Assembly (NCBI GenBank): GCA_950295325.1 | Contig: OX485807.1 | Span: 47,336,440 to 47,400,439, forward strand | Direction: 5' to 3' | Source of the DNA: Polytrichum commune | Lineage: Eukaryota > Streptophyta > Polytrichopsida > Polytrichales > Polytrichaceae | Length of the DNA: 64,000 nt | Part shown: positions 11,408-23,186 of the stretch, one piece after another | Position numbering within the stretch: the stretch's first letter is position 1 | Layout of the letters: each line of letters opens with the position of its first letter | Translations under genes and position numbers: made by a program | Notes under the pieces: generated by a model | Database searches by the model: none | What the model was told of the DNA's origin: nothing | Seen by the model: only the letters and a program-made list of their open reading frames with translations

Positions 11408-12034
11408 CTCCCTCTTTAGTATGACACGTTTGGGAAACACACCAAAAAAGTCGTATTATCAAGGTGTCGTTTTCTCATTGATATGACAAATGGCATAAAG
11501 TTGTTGTATTATGGAGGGAATATGAAAACATAAGTAATGTGAGCTTCAAAAAATATATATAGAACGAGTTTAAGCTAGATAGATGGTATGAAACAATCAT
11601 TTATAACTTCAAATGAATACAAATGTTTTCAAGAGCTCTTGAAATAGGAGTTCAAAGATCTATGGTGTTGCCTACCCAAGTTAGCAACTACCATCCTATC
11701 TAAATTCCCTACTAACTTTTGAGACTTCATAATTTCATTAACACCAAACTACAAAGAGTTATCTACTGAGGAACTAGACAACAATGATGCATGACGTTTA
11801 GGTAGGATGCCACTCTAACCCTAACCATGTTCATTCTATATGAGTAACCCTAATTATCATTAAGTTCCTAGTGATAAGTGAAATTCCCAAGTAGTTCCCA
11901 AGTAAAAATGGATGTATTTTAGATGTACATAACATAGATGAAAGGAATTTCAACATTAACTACCTCTGTAATGTGACAAAATGGAGATTCTAAATGTCGC
12001 ATTATCGAGTGTCGTAGTCGTATAAAAGAGGGAG
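11408..12034. mobile_element. Possible TIR element with CTCCCTC ends (about 625 bp)
   Basis: CTCCCTCTTTAGTATGACAC at the left is matched at the right by GTCGTATAAAAGAGGGAG, an imperfect complement. Repeated GTCGTATTA/GTGTCG words sit just inside both ends. Target duplication and internal homology could not be established, so boundaries and identity are tentative. Confidence 0.35.
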
Positions 12035-13639
12035 TTTTGAACTTAAAAGTTTGGTCTCGCAAAAATGTGTCGTAATATCGAGGGTGTCGTATAAACGAGT
12101 GTCGTATTAATGAGGTTAGATTGTATGGATGTCCAAGTTGCGAGGCCGTGGGATTGAATGGCCAAACTTTGTTGAGAGTCCAAAGAAATGGGTTGAAAAT
12201 AGATAGCCAATAAAATATAGGAATTGGAGCCCTCAGCCGGGTATAGTGTGAAGCTTCCAAACGCCAAGCCCAAAGTCCATGGAAGAAGGAGCATCCCACT
12301 TTATTCCTTGCTCAAAACAACCCCTCCAGTCTAACAGCCAAGATCTTGTCAAATTTTTATTTATTTTTAATGAAAAAAGATTAACGGCCTCTCGACCATA
12401 ATTTGGGTTTCCATTATCGTCCGACCCAAACTTCCTTCGAGAGTCCGTCGCCTTGGTCAAAAAGTACTCCATGTAGGCATTATGGAGAGTGACGGCCTTT
12501 GGACTTTGGCCTCTAGTGTGAAGAGTCGAGAGGCCGAATTCTTGGTTTCGTGCAATCTGATTGGTGGGAAATCAACGGCCTCTCGACCTTCGGCCATAGC
12601 GTGAAGTGACCCTTACTTGAATGATGTAAGGTAGATATACGAAAAATGGTGAAAATAAGTTAGTTCAGCTATAAAAAGTGGCTTGAAATTTGTGAATTAA
12701 GTATCCCGAGATGGAGTCGAGAAAATGACGAGGAATGCAAGTTGTTTCATAATTTTATTCCATGTAAATGATTAGTGAAGTTTTCCAAAAGGGGCAAGTG
12801 AGTCACACCCCCCTACTTGTATGGTAGAGTCTCCCTAATTTGAGCATCAAAATATCCTACTCTGCATACAAATGCACACAAAACAATTAACTCAATGACA
12901 CCCAAAAGTGATTGCAAGTGGTGTGAAGTAACACCTATTTGGACAATCACTGCATCCCACCTATCAATGCATGCTTCTCGGGCCACCACTTTTATAATTA
13001 GTTATTTTGGGTCCACACAATAATCATTCAGTCCCTAATCTAGAGCAACCAATAGTGGTCATTCACCATTTTTTATTTTTCTATCTTATGCAAAAGTTAG
13101 AAGGGTTCAAAGTTTTTCTTGTAGATGACCCAAAATCAACATGAGAGCCCGATGTTAAGGTGGTGGACATTCTCCTAATTAGTACACACTAATTGTGCAA
13201 GAATTTTGGGATGTGGATTTTGAGTGAGGTGTTGGTTTTAGCACCATGTACCTTATTTGATCCTAATGTGGTCACTCTTCTTGATTGGATATTTACATTT
13301 GAGTGGTTTATGGTGAGGTTTTGTAGTTAGGAATGAACACCCAACATATCAGAACATGATTTGAGTATGTGCTCAAAGTAAAGAGTTTATTTTTAGGTGC
13401 AATAGTTAACACCGTGATTGGGAGGGCCTCTGTGATCAATTAAAGGAGAGAGAGATTCTTCACTTTGACATCCTACAACTTTTGCATCTTAACTTTGATG
13501 ATGAAACTTGAAATGACAATCTACATGGTTTGCAATTAATGAAGAAATGAAACAAACGGTCAAAATTGTTTGTGGAGTTGGAGGTGCCCACCATTGCGCC
13601 ACACTTTCCCTTATCACAAAGTCATAGACTTGACTTTCA
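12035..13639. other. Intergenic sequence with a small inverted repeat, no gene seen
   Basis: GAGTCGAGAGGCCG near 12524 faces CGGCCTCTCGACC near 12574, and the same word occurs again near 12382. The segment ends GCGTGAAGTGACCCTTA, resembling a family A end, so a decayed family A relative is likely over about 12380-12615. The rest is AT-rich without a supported gene. Confidence 0.4.
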
Positions 13640-14600
13640 TATCTACTAATAAGGACATCTATTTATGAGAAAAAATCTTCCATACGTGCCATTCAAAATC
13701 AAACCACATTGCTTGTCCAATTGTGTTTTTCCAAGGTCTAACATAACGTGCAACATGCCACTCAAACTTCCAATGTCTTCTTCCAATCGGCCACCGATTC
13801 TCATTCTCCAAGTAAAAGTAAGCACACTTTCATGTGGTTGGGGGTCAAAATTTTGCCATCCAGTAGTTTTCGCCAACTTCGCTAATCCATGTAAGTGTGC
13901 CTTAATAACAATGTTTTTGTTATGCATAGTTCTACAATGCTTGCAATCAAAATTTAAGCCATGTTCATTGGCTTGTGCTTTTTCCAAGGTGTGACATGAC
14001 TTTCATCGTGCAACTTTGACCTTTGATCCTTGTTCACTAGGTAAAAGGCAAGCACACTTCCATGTGGACAAGGGTCAAATATTTGTCATCTATTGGTTTT
14101 CGCCAACTTGATGAAAACATGTCACAACAAGGATTTCCTTTCCCCCCCCCCCCCCCTTATAAATCAAGATCTTACATGCATGCATCTCAGAAGGAACCCA
14201 TGTTGGTCACCTCGTGTCGTTTTGCTTTGCCGAGGCCTAACATGACTTGCATTGGACTTCTGATCAAGTTCATCGTGCACCCATGTATGTAAACAAGTAG
14301 GAATGCATCCCATGTGAACGAGGGGGCCAAATTTTGTCATCTAGTGGGTTTCGCCGACTCGACCACCGGTCCATGGGAAGGGTGTGCCCAAATACATAAG
14401 GACAACGTTCTTGTTACACACTAAAATTATAAAGTCCTTACATGCGTGCATTTCAAAACCAAAGCTTGCTCGTCAGCCTGCGTGTGTCGTTTTGCCAAGG
14501 CTCTCTCTCTCTCTCCCTCTCTGACATGGCTTGCGCTGGCCTTCAAAACACTTATCATCAGTTTGAACATGCACGCTTGTAAGCAAGCTTAGGCTTAAGC
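13640..14600. repeat. Degenerate tandem repeat, period about 255 bp
   Basis: Copies start near 13728, 13984, 14228 and 14498, each at a CCAAGG/CGAGG(C/T)xTxACATGAC-like word. Within the first three copies the order AAGCACACTTxCATGTG, GGGTCAAA(T)ATTTTGxCATC and TTTTCGCCAACTT repeats. The copies are strongly diverged, with a C-run near 14144 and a CT microsatellite near 14502. The overlapping ORFs at 13646-13994 on both strands are products of the repeat. Confidence 0.65.
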
Positions 14601-14719
14601 TTAAGCAAGTACATAAGGAAGGCTATACCACTGACATTCCGATAAAATATCAGCCCCTCCCATTTTGAAAAGCATCGGCAGGTAATAAGCAGGTCACAGC
14701 AGTACAATAAAACAAAGTA

Positions 14720-15395
14720 ATATTTTATTTAGTGTCACCACATTCTATTTGTCTTGCTCGATACTACACTCTAACCTCCCTAATATCACACATGTGGCAA
14801 AGTGCACGTGTTGTTAAGGAGGTATGTGGTGTTGACATGGATGTGTGATGGTAGAGAATTAGTGTAGCGTGTGATACTATGGAATAGCACGAAGCCCACA
14901 TTGCAATAGTGACAGTGGGGGTGACAACGTGATGCGTGCGAGCGTGTGGTTTGAATTCTTCGGTGGGTTATTTTGAAGTCAAAACATGTGATGTATGGGA
15001 AGAACATGTGATGACAACAAAGAGGGAAATTTCAAATGAGCACGTCTGTTAAGCCCTAGGGTTTCGGGGTATAAGAGAGGGAGTGACATTAAGGAGGTTA
15101 GGATGCAATGTTAAAATGTCCGTGTAGTGTTTCTAACACAAAATGTAAACCTCGCATTTTTGTAGAGAATATATAACTAGGCATTGAAGATTTACAATGT
15201 CGCAAATTGTCGTCACTTACTAAGTGACTTTTCATCCGAATTCCAATCACCCAAGACAATGTCGAGATGCAGAAATTTTCCAAACGTTGTGTCAGTAATC
15301 GACCATGGAATTCATCCAAATTCCGATCATCCATGATAGTACTTGTAAATTTATTCATAAGAAGTGTCATTAGAAAAGTTACCACAGTGACATAA
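14720..15395. repeat. Family L repeat, copy 1, split by an insertion
   Basis: The left piece (TATTTAGTGTCACCACATTC, TTGCTCGATACTAC) matches the start of family L at 58.3 and 60.6 kb. The right piece, from about 15105, matches its continuation (CCGTGTAGTG, ACACAAAATGTAAACCT, TCACTTACTAAGTGAC, ATTCATAAGAAGTGTCA, AAAGTTACCACAGTGACA). The two pieces are separated by the 331-bp element at 14771-15101. Confidence 0.7.
14771..15101. mobile_element. 331-bp TIR element nested in family L
   Basis: The ends CTAACCTCCCTAATATCAC and GTGACATTAAGGAGGTTAG are complementary at 17 of 19 positions. It interrupts a family L repeat exactly where the L copies at 58.3 and 60.6 kb are continuous, which shows it arrived later. 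It is non-coding. No clear target duplication survives. Confidence 0.7.
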
Positions 15396-15602
15396 AAATC
15401 CCATACAACGCTAATTGCAATATTCCATGTGGTAGCATGTGGCCATGTATAAGTTAGGTGCCTAAGCTTAGTTTAGCATCAATCATAACATTATTCAAAT
15501 GTTGCAGTCTGTTCAAATCGCATTCACACTGGTTTTATTTGTGAGGGAAGACCAAGGTTCGACTCACACAGAGTGTAAGCCCACTGCTTATGTGATAGCT
15601 AC

Positions 15603-16164
15603 GGGGGTTGTTTACACCATGGACCATGAAGTCATCCCAAGGCCCTATAAAATCTGTGATTGGTTGAACTTGTCCCGGGACCACTTCGGTTTACATCAAG
15701 GAAAAAAAAATCAAAGTGATCATGGAGTTCGAGGTTCCCAAAAGACATGTTTTAAGGCTCACATTATCCACTGACATGATCCACCAGGTTTTGTGATGGG
15801 AGAGGCAAAAGAGGTGCTATGGTAGAAAAAGGTAGGGTACCCATGGCGGAGAAATGTTGTTATAATAATTTATTTAATGAAACTTTTTGGGGGGGAAGAG
15901 ATGATGAAGACAAGAGAATGTTCAAACTTGGATTTTTTTTTAAATATTTTCAAAATCTCCCTCTTTGGGCTTTTTTTTTTAAATAATAAAAATAAAATCA
16001 ACACATTCACTTTTTGGTGCATGGTCATTTCTCTTGGTCCTCATTTGGTTTACACCTAGTGAGGGGCCCAAAGGCTCTGTAAATTAAAATTTTAAGAAAT
16101 CGGACCAAGGATAAAAGACCATCTTCCATGGCCCGACTTCATGGTCCATAGTGTAAACCGGCCC
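15603..16164 (+). mobile_element. Family B TIR element, copy 2 (about 560 bp)
   Basis: This is the best-preserved B copy. The left end reads GGGGGTTGTTTACACCATGG and the right end CCATAGTGTAAACCGGCCC, with GACCATGAAGT facing ACTTCATGGTCC just inside. It is collinear with the copy at 2364. The centre has poly-A and poly-T tracts, and no protein is encoded. Confidence 0.82.
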
Positions 16165-17034
16165 TCACTGTTGGGCCCAGGTCAAGTGGACGAGTCGACC
16201 GTAAGCAACCATTGACAACTCATGGCCGGGTGTCACGTGTGCGAGCTGGTTCACAACCTTGGCAAGTACCAGAAACAAACCATGCCAACGCAGGGCGAGC
16301 TCAAATTCAGTATGAGGGATTCATCACACTAGTCACACCTAACACCATCCGTTAACATCTCCGACTGCAGTAGTGTGAAAAATGGTGGGCCAACATCTAT
16401 TTCTCAACCTAATCCCCAGCAATTTCACGGCTTGAACCGGATGAAAAGTTTGGTGCGATCGGGGCACGAGACTCAACAAAGATCCGGCAATAATAATGCA
16501 AGGGGAAACGGGGCGCCACGAAACAGGCTTCTATATATTATCATCTGAGTGATCTTATGATGAATAGAATAGGAATAACAAAAGAGTCGGTGCTCCTATT
16601 AAGCACGATCATGAGCAAAGTGGGGGTTAATCATGCAAGAAGAAATGATCAAGCCTGTGCGGGCATCATCAAATCTCGCTTGAAATTGAGAGGATTTGTT
16701 TTGAGTACCTGCTTCCTTCCTTCCTTCCTTCCCTGCCTGCCTGTCTGCCTGTGACGGCGTGAAACTGAAACACATCAAATTCTAAGTAAGTACCCACAGT
16801 AGCAGCAGGAGCAGCTGTAAGATAAGATATGCAGGGCCTTTTGTTGTGTACCAATTAGCATGATTCTTCTGAGCGACTCCAGGCACTTATTGGGCCTGGA
16901 TCCGCCAAAAGCAAGCAAGCAAGCTAGCTACTACTACAAAAAAGAAAGAAAGAAAACAAGCTGTGGCTGATAATCAAAACAAGAGTGGGGTTTCATTTCT
17001 ATCTACTATAGTACAATGTAATATGATATAATAA
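16165..17034. other. Intergenic sequence, no gene seen
   Basis: A CTTC/CCTG/TCTG tetranucleotide patch covers 16711-16752, and a GCAAGCAAGCAAGCTAGCTA patch lies near 16911. The 65-codon ORF at 16557 overlaps the microsatellite and has no recognisable features. Confidence 0.45.
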
Positions 17035-17060
17035 ACGTCGGTGTTTTGCTACACCGACGT
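17035..17060. repeat. Perfect 10-bp stem hairpin
   Basis: ACGTCGGTGT at 17035-17044 pairs perfectly with ACACCGACGT at 17051-17060 around a 6-base loop. There is no U-tract after it and no adjacent gene, so it is not called a terminator. Confidence 0.6.
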
Positions 17061-17725
17061 GGTGGATGGAAGACCGTTTCTCTCCCTCGTGGTATTGTGG
17101 GTGGTATGCGGTTCGTTCTTTTGTTCTTCTTTGTGGTCTCCAACTTCTACCGATTAGGTTTACGCGACGGAGCGTGTGTTGCGTTAGCGAATCCGGGATG
17201 AAAGCACCGACAAAAATCGGTGTGTACCCTGATTTGGGTATGGTTATTGGAAGTGCGTATTTGTTGGTTTCCTGACTCGTTCTTGGCTGAAGACATGGTA
17301 GGTCTTTCCAGTTGTGTTCATTGTCGAGTGTGAAGTAGTTGGTTAAAGTTGAAGATGTAGTCCAATTTGTTTTTGTACGTGATGTGTCTTGAAGTTGTTC
17401 GTTCTTTGATCCTCACCAAACTACATGATCAATCAAATATAGGTTGCCGATTAAGGAAAATGAGCATATAACGCGCACATACCTTCCAATGATCATGCTT
17501 ACCAAGCTTCAAGGTAGGGGTGATGCATTCCTTTGAGTAGGTGGTCTCCATATGGGAATAGGAGCTAGGGAACACACGGTTTCAATAATGCGGGGGTCCA
17601 TGGGAGTTTGTTGGTTCTTTAGTGTTTGTACGTTTAGGACTAGAGTTGAACCGCCAATTCCCGATCATGTTCCCATCAACAATCTATAGGGTACCAAAAT
17701 TTCAATAAGGATGGGACTGATTTCG

Positions 17726-18388
17726 GTAGTTTCTTTCCGTTAGTGGTTAAAATAAGGTTGCACGTTTAACGGCTTGGACTTTTGTGCATAGTGGGACATA
17801 ATTGCCAATTGTCACATTAATTAGAGCATGAGTTAGTGAGAATGTTGGAGTTTTTAGAAGTAATCAAAAGAAAATGTTTCTAGAAAGTAGGGGTTTGTCG
17901 GTCATAATCTAGACCCCAAGAAGGTGTTTATTTTCCCACTTCTATAAAAGTTTTTTAACACATGCATACAATCCCATATCATAATTTAGATCCATAACAA
18001 TGTTATGTGGGACCCGTATTATTCCATGGAATATTGTTGTGTATTCCCTCATTCGGTCTGAATGAGGGAATATATGAGAATATTATATGGAATAATATGG
18101 ATCCCACATAACACTGTTATGGATCAGAATAACGTTATGCCAAAAGGAACTCCAAAAGAGTGTTTAGAACTTAAAACTCTTTTGCGCTCAACTCCAAAAT
18201 TTCAAATAGTTGCAGGTGTTGTAGAGAGGAAGAAGGATTGCATGCAATTTCTAGGGTTGAAGAAGAAAGCTCGCAATCCAATGACAATGGAAGAATTTTT
18301 TGATGATGATCGACAACAATGCACACCTTTCCTGCCAACTTGTACACCAACAGTTCTTGGTTTCCAAGTCTCCTACTTCGGTTATGAT
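17726..18388. mobile_element. Unclassified 0.66 kb insertion within family G
   Basis: It is defined by interruption of the family G copy. It carries a 137-bp foldback at 17989-18125 and, immediately after that, an open frame with a charged, non-repetitive translation. I found no second copy in the window and no clear terminal repeat, so it could be a composite of two events. Confidence 0.5.
17989..18125. repeat. 137-bp near-palindrome (66-bp arms)
   Basis: The left arm begins GATCCATAACAATGTTATG and the right arm ends CATAACACTGTTATGGATC. The centre is CATTCGGTCTGAATG. The arms are about 85% complementary over 66 bases with a 5-base spacer. A transcript across it would fold into a long stem of the size seen for MITE-derived small-RNA precursors; that role is only an inference. 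Confidence 0.8.
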
Positions 18389-18415
18389 ATCATCAAGGAA
18401 TCGATAGTGCAATGA
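18137..18415 (+). other. Possible captured coding fragment (92 codons)
   Basis: The frame is open from ATG 18137 to the stop ending at 18415. Its translation is non-repetitive and charged: MPKGTPKECLELK near the start, then VVERKKDCMQFLGLKKKA, an acidic MEEFFDDDRQQ, and FLPTCTPT. The last dozen codons already lie in family G sequence, so the original frame has been truncated. The motifs look like part of a small plant protein, but I do not recognise the family. Its position inside an insertion suggests gene capture, or alternatively chance. Confidence 0.3.
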
Positions 18416-18690
18416 CACATGTCCTTGGTTTCGAGTGCTAAAGTGAGGAGGAATTCGTCTCAAAATGATTGGTTATGATAGACTCTAGGCATTGGTAATG
18501 TGTTTGGGCCAACTTTGGCTTCAAAACTTCACAGTAATTTCATAGTACGGAATACAATTACCCAAAAAAAAATTATAGCCCTTCTGATTTTTATCTTCCT
18601 ACATGGGAAAATTTTGCATCGCCTTATACTTCTCCATATCTGGTGCAAAATCTCTTAAGTGATTGGATATGGACAACTCTACCTTAGGTA

Positions 18691-19400
18691 CTCAAGTTGT
18701 TTGATGATTATTTGGTGTATGTCTTTCATTAGTTTTTGTGACCTCTTGTGGTGGTATGTCAAGATGTTATAGTTTATAAATTGAGTGTTTGTGAATTGCG
18801 CCCTAAACATGAACAATGGAGAAATCAAGCACATTTGGTTTAGAACAATCCCAACATGGATTCTGAAAAGTAAAAAAACCAAAATTCCCGTATCTTAATA
18901 ACGTAATGTACACATACATGGATGCACTAAACAACTGATTCGGTGTGGTCCACGCTATTCATCATCGACTTACATCAATGATCTTATAATCATCGGGTGA
19001 CAACTAAAGAGGATATCAAATGACACCTGACAGTCCACGGCATGTCCAAAGACCATTCTATTTACCCTAGCACACCAATCTTAATGCCACACTAAATCAT
19101 GTATTTAGTGTAGTGATTATGAGAGCCGGACATGTTGTTGCACTCATGGGAATCGAAGACAATGGGCCTCGTGTGTAATTGGTGGCTTCTATCATTGGAA
19201 ATGATAGTAATAACTGAGTAATGACTATATTTACCAAGCTTCGTGATCAATTTGTAATAAGCATAAATTTTGACATGCTCGTTGTTATTTTGGGCATTGA
19301 AGTGGATGCTCTAGGATACTCATGACACAATCAATTTGTTCAACGTAAGCTCCCGAGCCCCCCCCCCCCCCCCCGCCTTCTTGTTGTGTGGATCTACTTA
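18691..19400. other. Intergenic sequence, no gene seen
   Basis: AT-rich with a 12-14-base C-run at about 19359-19373. No supported gene or RNA is seen. Confidence 0.45.
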
Positions 19401-19610
19401 GGGCCCGTTTACACCATGGACCATGGAAGATGGCCCCTTTCCATTGTCCGACTTGATGGTCCAACTTTCAAGGTCTGATTCCTTAAAAAACCAATTTACA
19501 AAGTCCTTGGGCCCCTCATCATGTGTAAACCGAATGTGGACCATGAGGAATGACCATACATCAAAGAAATGAATGTGCTGTTTTTTTTTAATAGATGCCC
19601 AAAAACGGTA
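19401..19610 (-). mobile_element. Family B element, truncated copy 3
   Basis: It starts GGGCCCGTTTACACCATGG directly after a TTA trinucleotide. It then runs through the complement of the right third of copy 2 (CCGACTTGATGGTCC, CAAAGTCCTTGGGCCCCTCA, GTGTAAACCGAATGTGGACC) and dissolves into a poly-T tract. The other end is missing. Confidence 0.7.
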
Positions 19611-20700
19611 GTTTTGAAAAACAAAAATTAGTTAGTGGTTGTTGAAGAGTTGCCAAATATGTACATACTCCTTGAGACATACATGGTCTCATGTGGTACA
19701 CCTAATGCCACCTTGGATATAGATCCACCAATTCGGCTACTAAAGACGCCTCCACTAAGTCACCATTCCCAAGAGCAAGTGGGGGGGGGGGGGGGCGGAG
19801 TAGAGATGCTTTTAAAATTTGCCTATTGCATTTGGTTTGTGTTGATTTGATGCCCTTGGTACTTTCTAGTACATAAATCATTCATATTTCATGAAAACAA
19901 CTTGAATTTGGCTCCGCCACATGCGTTCCTCGAGACCCCTCCACCGCCCATTCTCGAGGCAAGTGGGGAGATGCTCTCATAAGGTTTGAAGGCCTATAAC
20001 AAGCACTTCTAATCCACCTACACTTATGGCCGTTGGATGGGATCACACATTGTGTATTTGGTTGTGACTCATGAAGATTGTCATAGCAAGTGCCAAAACA
20101 TGGGTTCAAATATTAAAAATGGACTCTTCTTGGTATACATACCAGCCCATAGACCCTCCCAATCGTTGAATTTAGAAAGATGTCCCGATTTTGAGCACAA
20201 CGTTCAATCACATCGTAACACATGTCTTTTGATGCCTTTTCGTGCATGGTTTAGTTTCCTTGTTTATCAACTACAATCACATTGACATGTGCAATTTGAC
20301 TAATATACTGACAGTCCACACTGTGTTGAGTATTCACTAACACAATAATATCTTACAACAACTATCCTTTTACTATGGTTGCCATACGAATGAATAAACA
20401 TAGTTATAAGTTCTCTGTAATACGGTTCTGACCCAAGATAAATTGCATGGATAAAGAGGCAACCCATTCACGAAGGCAACCTAATTGCACATACAAGTGT
20501 AGATACACCAAATTCATGCAAACTTCATCAAAGATGTATACTATCCCGGATTCCTTCCACATAAGTTAAGTAAACGCTGACTCAGTGAGGCTGCTTGTTA
20601 ACACTCAAATCATATCTGCAATTGAGTGGCATGCAGTTGTGGCAGTGCCACCGTCACCGATTTCAAACTTCTGCCGTTGCTATATTTCTGCAAAAAGTAC
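19611..20700. other. Intergenic sequence, no gene seen
   Basis: It contains a G-run at about 19781-19794. ORFs of 60-80 codons in this stretch overlap on both strands and show no conserved domain. Confidence 0.4.
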
Positions 20701-20714
20701 GCCGTTCAAACGTG

Positions 20715-21650
20715 CACAACACCGTTTATGGTATTTAGTGTCACATGTGTAATAGTGCCACTTACCGACCGACCGCCCTATTTTGAGGCGTTTGCTAGGT
20801 TACACTGATGATTAACAACTTCACAGTAAGTAAGTGTCACCTCATGACACTTGGCGTTCAAGTGCGTTTACTGAGGTACTGATATCTTGGTATGAGGTGT
20901 TGCCTATGTTACATGATGGTCTACAAGTTGACTTAAGTGTACACAAATGACACTTGGCACTAGTACACTCACGAAGATTTTCCCTTGCATGCTAAAATGC
21001 AAGACTAGTATCTAAAGTATCCCAATGTGCTACTCTAAAGGTCGCAATGTCACAATGTAGATATTTTTGCACTTGAAGAAGTCACTTGTGTTGACGAATG
21101 GAATCATATTGGCAATTAGCAGGTGTGACACATTGAGACCTCTAGACATCTTGTTTAGGTGTCAAAGTGTCTCAAAGTGTCACGCCCGCTAATTGCCAAT
21201 GTGATACTATTGGCCAACATAAGTGACTTTTGGAAGTGAAATTTTATTCCAATTCTATTTATATTACGAGATTTAGCGTAGCACATTGGGATATCTGAGA
21301 TGATAGGTTGGCGTTTTAGTATGCAAGAGGAAGATATTCTTGAGTGTACTAATGGCAACTGTCATGTGTTTACATTTTAGTATGCAAGAGGGAAGATATT
21401 ATTGAGCATACTAATGGCAATTGTCATTCGTATACACTTTAGTCAACTTGTAGACCATTGTGTAATGTCGGCATATAATTTATAACACTATTGAACACAC
21501 TGATGCCAAGATATTAGTAAGTGCACTTGAACGCCAAGTGTCATGGTGGTGAAGTTGTTGATCATTAGTGTGACCTAACATACACCTCAACATAGGGTAA
21601 TTGACTCTATTGTGTATGTGGCATTAAATGCCAATAACATTGTAGTACAC
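20715..21650. mobile_element. 0.9-kb foldback element (family D, copy 1)
   Basis: This is a long imperfect inverted repeat centred near 21155. The left arm words ATGGTATTTAGTGTCAC, TGAGGCGTTTGCTAGGTTAC, GACACTTGGCGTTCAAGTG, GATGGTCTACAAGTTGACT and AGTATCCCAATGTGCTA recur as complements in reversed order in the right arm. Its centre holds GGCAATTAGC facing GCTAATTGCC. The right arm contains an extra tandem copy of a roughly 65-base block (TTTTAGTATGCAAGAGG...) that the left arm lacks. A second ATGATATTTAGTGTCAC word follows the right arm at about 21655. No protein is encoded. Confidence 0.8.
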
Positions 21651-21673
21651 CATTCATGATATTTAGTGTCACA

Positions 21674-22236
21674 TATTGTTAGGAAAGTAGGAGCTTATAT
21701 GCAATTGGTAAAGGCTTCCTAACATATGGGATAAGTGGGCCAACCATGGCTAGTAGATGTTTTCGTGCTCATTGAGTTGGGCCCCATCAATGTTACCTTA
21801 GGGTGGACTATGGAACAAACTTAAGTAAATGACATGACAGTGTTAACGAGTAAATTAAAATGCACTTTTGATATCCATACCTAACAAAGGGAGGTCCAAT
21901 TTTTTTTGTCGTTGCTTCATTGTAGATCTCCTAATTCATATATCTAATCAGTAGAAGTTGGAGAACATGAAAGAAGAGCCAAATAACACCCACATACCTT
22001 ATAGTCCCCCGGTGAACTATAAGGGTAACTTCTCTCATCTTTAGTGGAAATTAACTCCCCCTTATCACCCATCAAGACAAGCTCAAGAGTCTGATTCGTG
22101 GATGACTCCTTTTGGTTTTATAAATTTGCTTCGATTCTTTCCAAGCTCTAATCTAATGCTTTGTGTTAAAGTTGAGCAAGACATCTACACAACTTCATAG
22201 TTTCATAGTTTTCGGGGGGGGGAGCATGCAACAAGG
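21674..22236. other. Intergenic sequence, no gene seen
   Basis: AT-rich with a short G-run near 22215. No supported coding region is visible. Confidence 0.4.
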
Positions 22237-22444
22237 CAACCACACCATTCACAGTGCTTAGTGTCACTCCCTATTCGGAGGTACTCTGTACTCAAATCTT
22301 TCTTTTTAATCCAAAGGAATGCAAGAAGTTCATCAAGTCAAGTCATTTATATTCTCACAATGTCCAAACAACTTATAAACCTTTGTTGCGGGAAAAGAAA
22401 TCATACGGTAAGAGATTATAGCACTGTGTAATTCCAAATAGCAA

Positions 22445-22946
22445 GGGCCACTCCACACACAAGACTGAGAGCCCATGACCATCACACTTCAAGCACTCTC
22501 GTTGGTGGAAAGAACAGAGCCGGTCCAAGTTCGCTACACACTACGCTTGAGGGACCAACAAAGTATGTGAACGCAAGATGGACGTAAAGTCCACATGGAT
22601 TCCTACATGGCATTGAATGGATCATGTTTCATGGTCACTCGGACTATTTCCAAAAACCACCTCTTGGAGGTAGGCTTAACAGAAAACCGGGAGACCATGG
22701 CACTCCGAACGCTCACAACCGTTGGTTTATTCTATTCTATCGTGCACGAGGACCCGTGTGAATAGAAATTCATTAAAATAGCATTCGGTCGAGGGCCCAG
22801 TCACATATGACTTCACACTACACTCGAGGGTCGGTGACCACGCTGCATGAATTTGGAGGTGTGGTGGGACGGCCTTTGGTTACTTTCGTTTTGGGCTCTC
22901 ACAATTTTCAAGGTCACGGCTCTTCGGCTCGTGTGTGGAGTGGCCC
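22445..22946 (+). mobile_element. Family A TIR element, copy 3 (502 bp)
   Basis: The ends are GGGCCACTCCACACACAAG and CTCGTGTGTGGAGTGGCCC. It is collinear with copies 2 and 4. The flanks are CAA and TTA, which compare with the AAG/TAG present at the same point in uninterrupted family E and fit a 3-base target duplication that has since diverged. Confidence 0.85.
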
Positions 22947-23186
22947 TTAGGGCATGTTCACATGGATTCCCAAGTCACTTGAGATCAATCCGTGCAATCT
23001 CGGCCATTGAGAGCATGGAAGTTGGGACTTACCACTTTACACAAGTTTCCAAGTCGTAAGTCCCAACTATGACATGGATGCCTACATGGCAACATTCTTT
23101 GGAGGTGAGCAAAAACCCATCTCTCAATTCAAGTCCCAAGAGTTTTTTTTGGGGGGGGCTCTTGGCTCATGTGTGAAGTGGCCCTT
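22947..23186. mobile_element. Family A-related remnant
   Basis: The segment ends CTCATGTGTGAAGTGGCCC-TTA, a family A right terminus. It contains a small inverted pair (AAGTTGGGACTTACCACTT facing AAGTCGTAAGTCCCAACT). The 5' part of a normal family A body is absent, so this is either a derivative element or the remains of a second insertion. Confidence 0.45.

Larger units (their letters stand above)
17646..18690 (+). repeat. Family G dispersed repeat, copy 4, split by an insertion
   Basis: The left half at 17646-17725 (TCCCGATCATG, AACAATCTATAGGGTACC, GGGACTGATTTCG) and the right half at 18389-18690 (GTGCAATGACACATGT, GACTCTAGGCATTGG, TCTTCCTACATGGG, CTTATACTTCTCCAT) together make one family G copy. 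About 660 bp of foreign sequence separates them. Confidence 0.72.
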
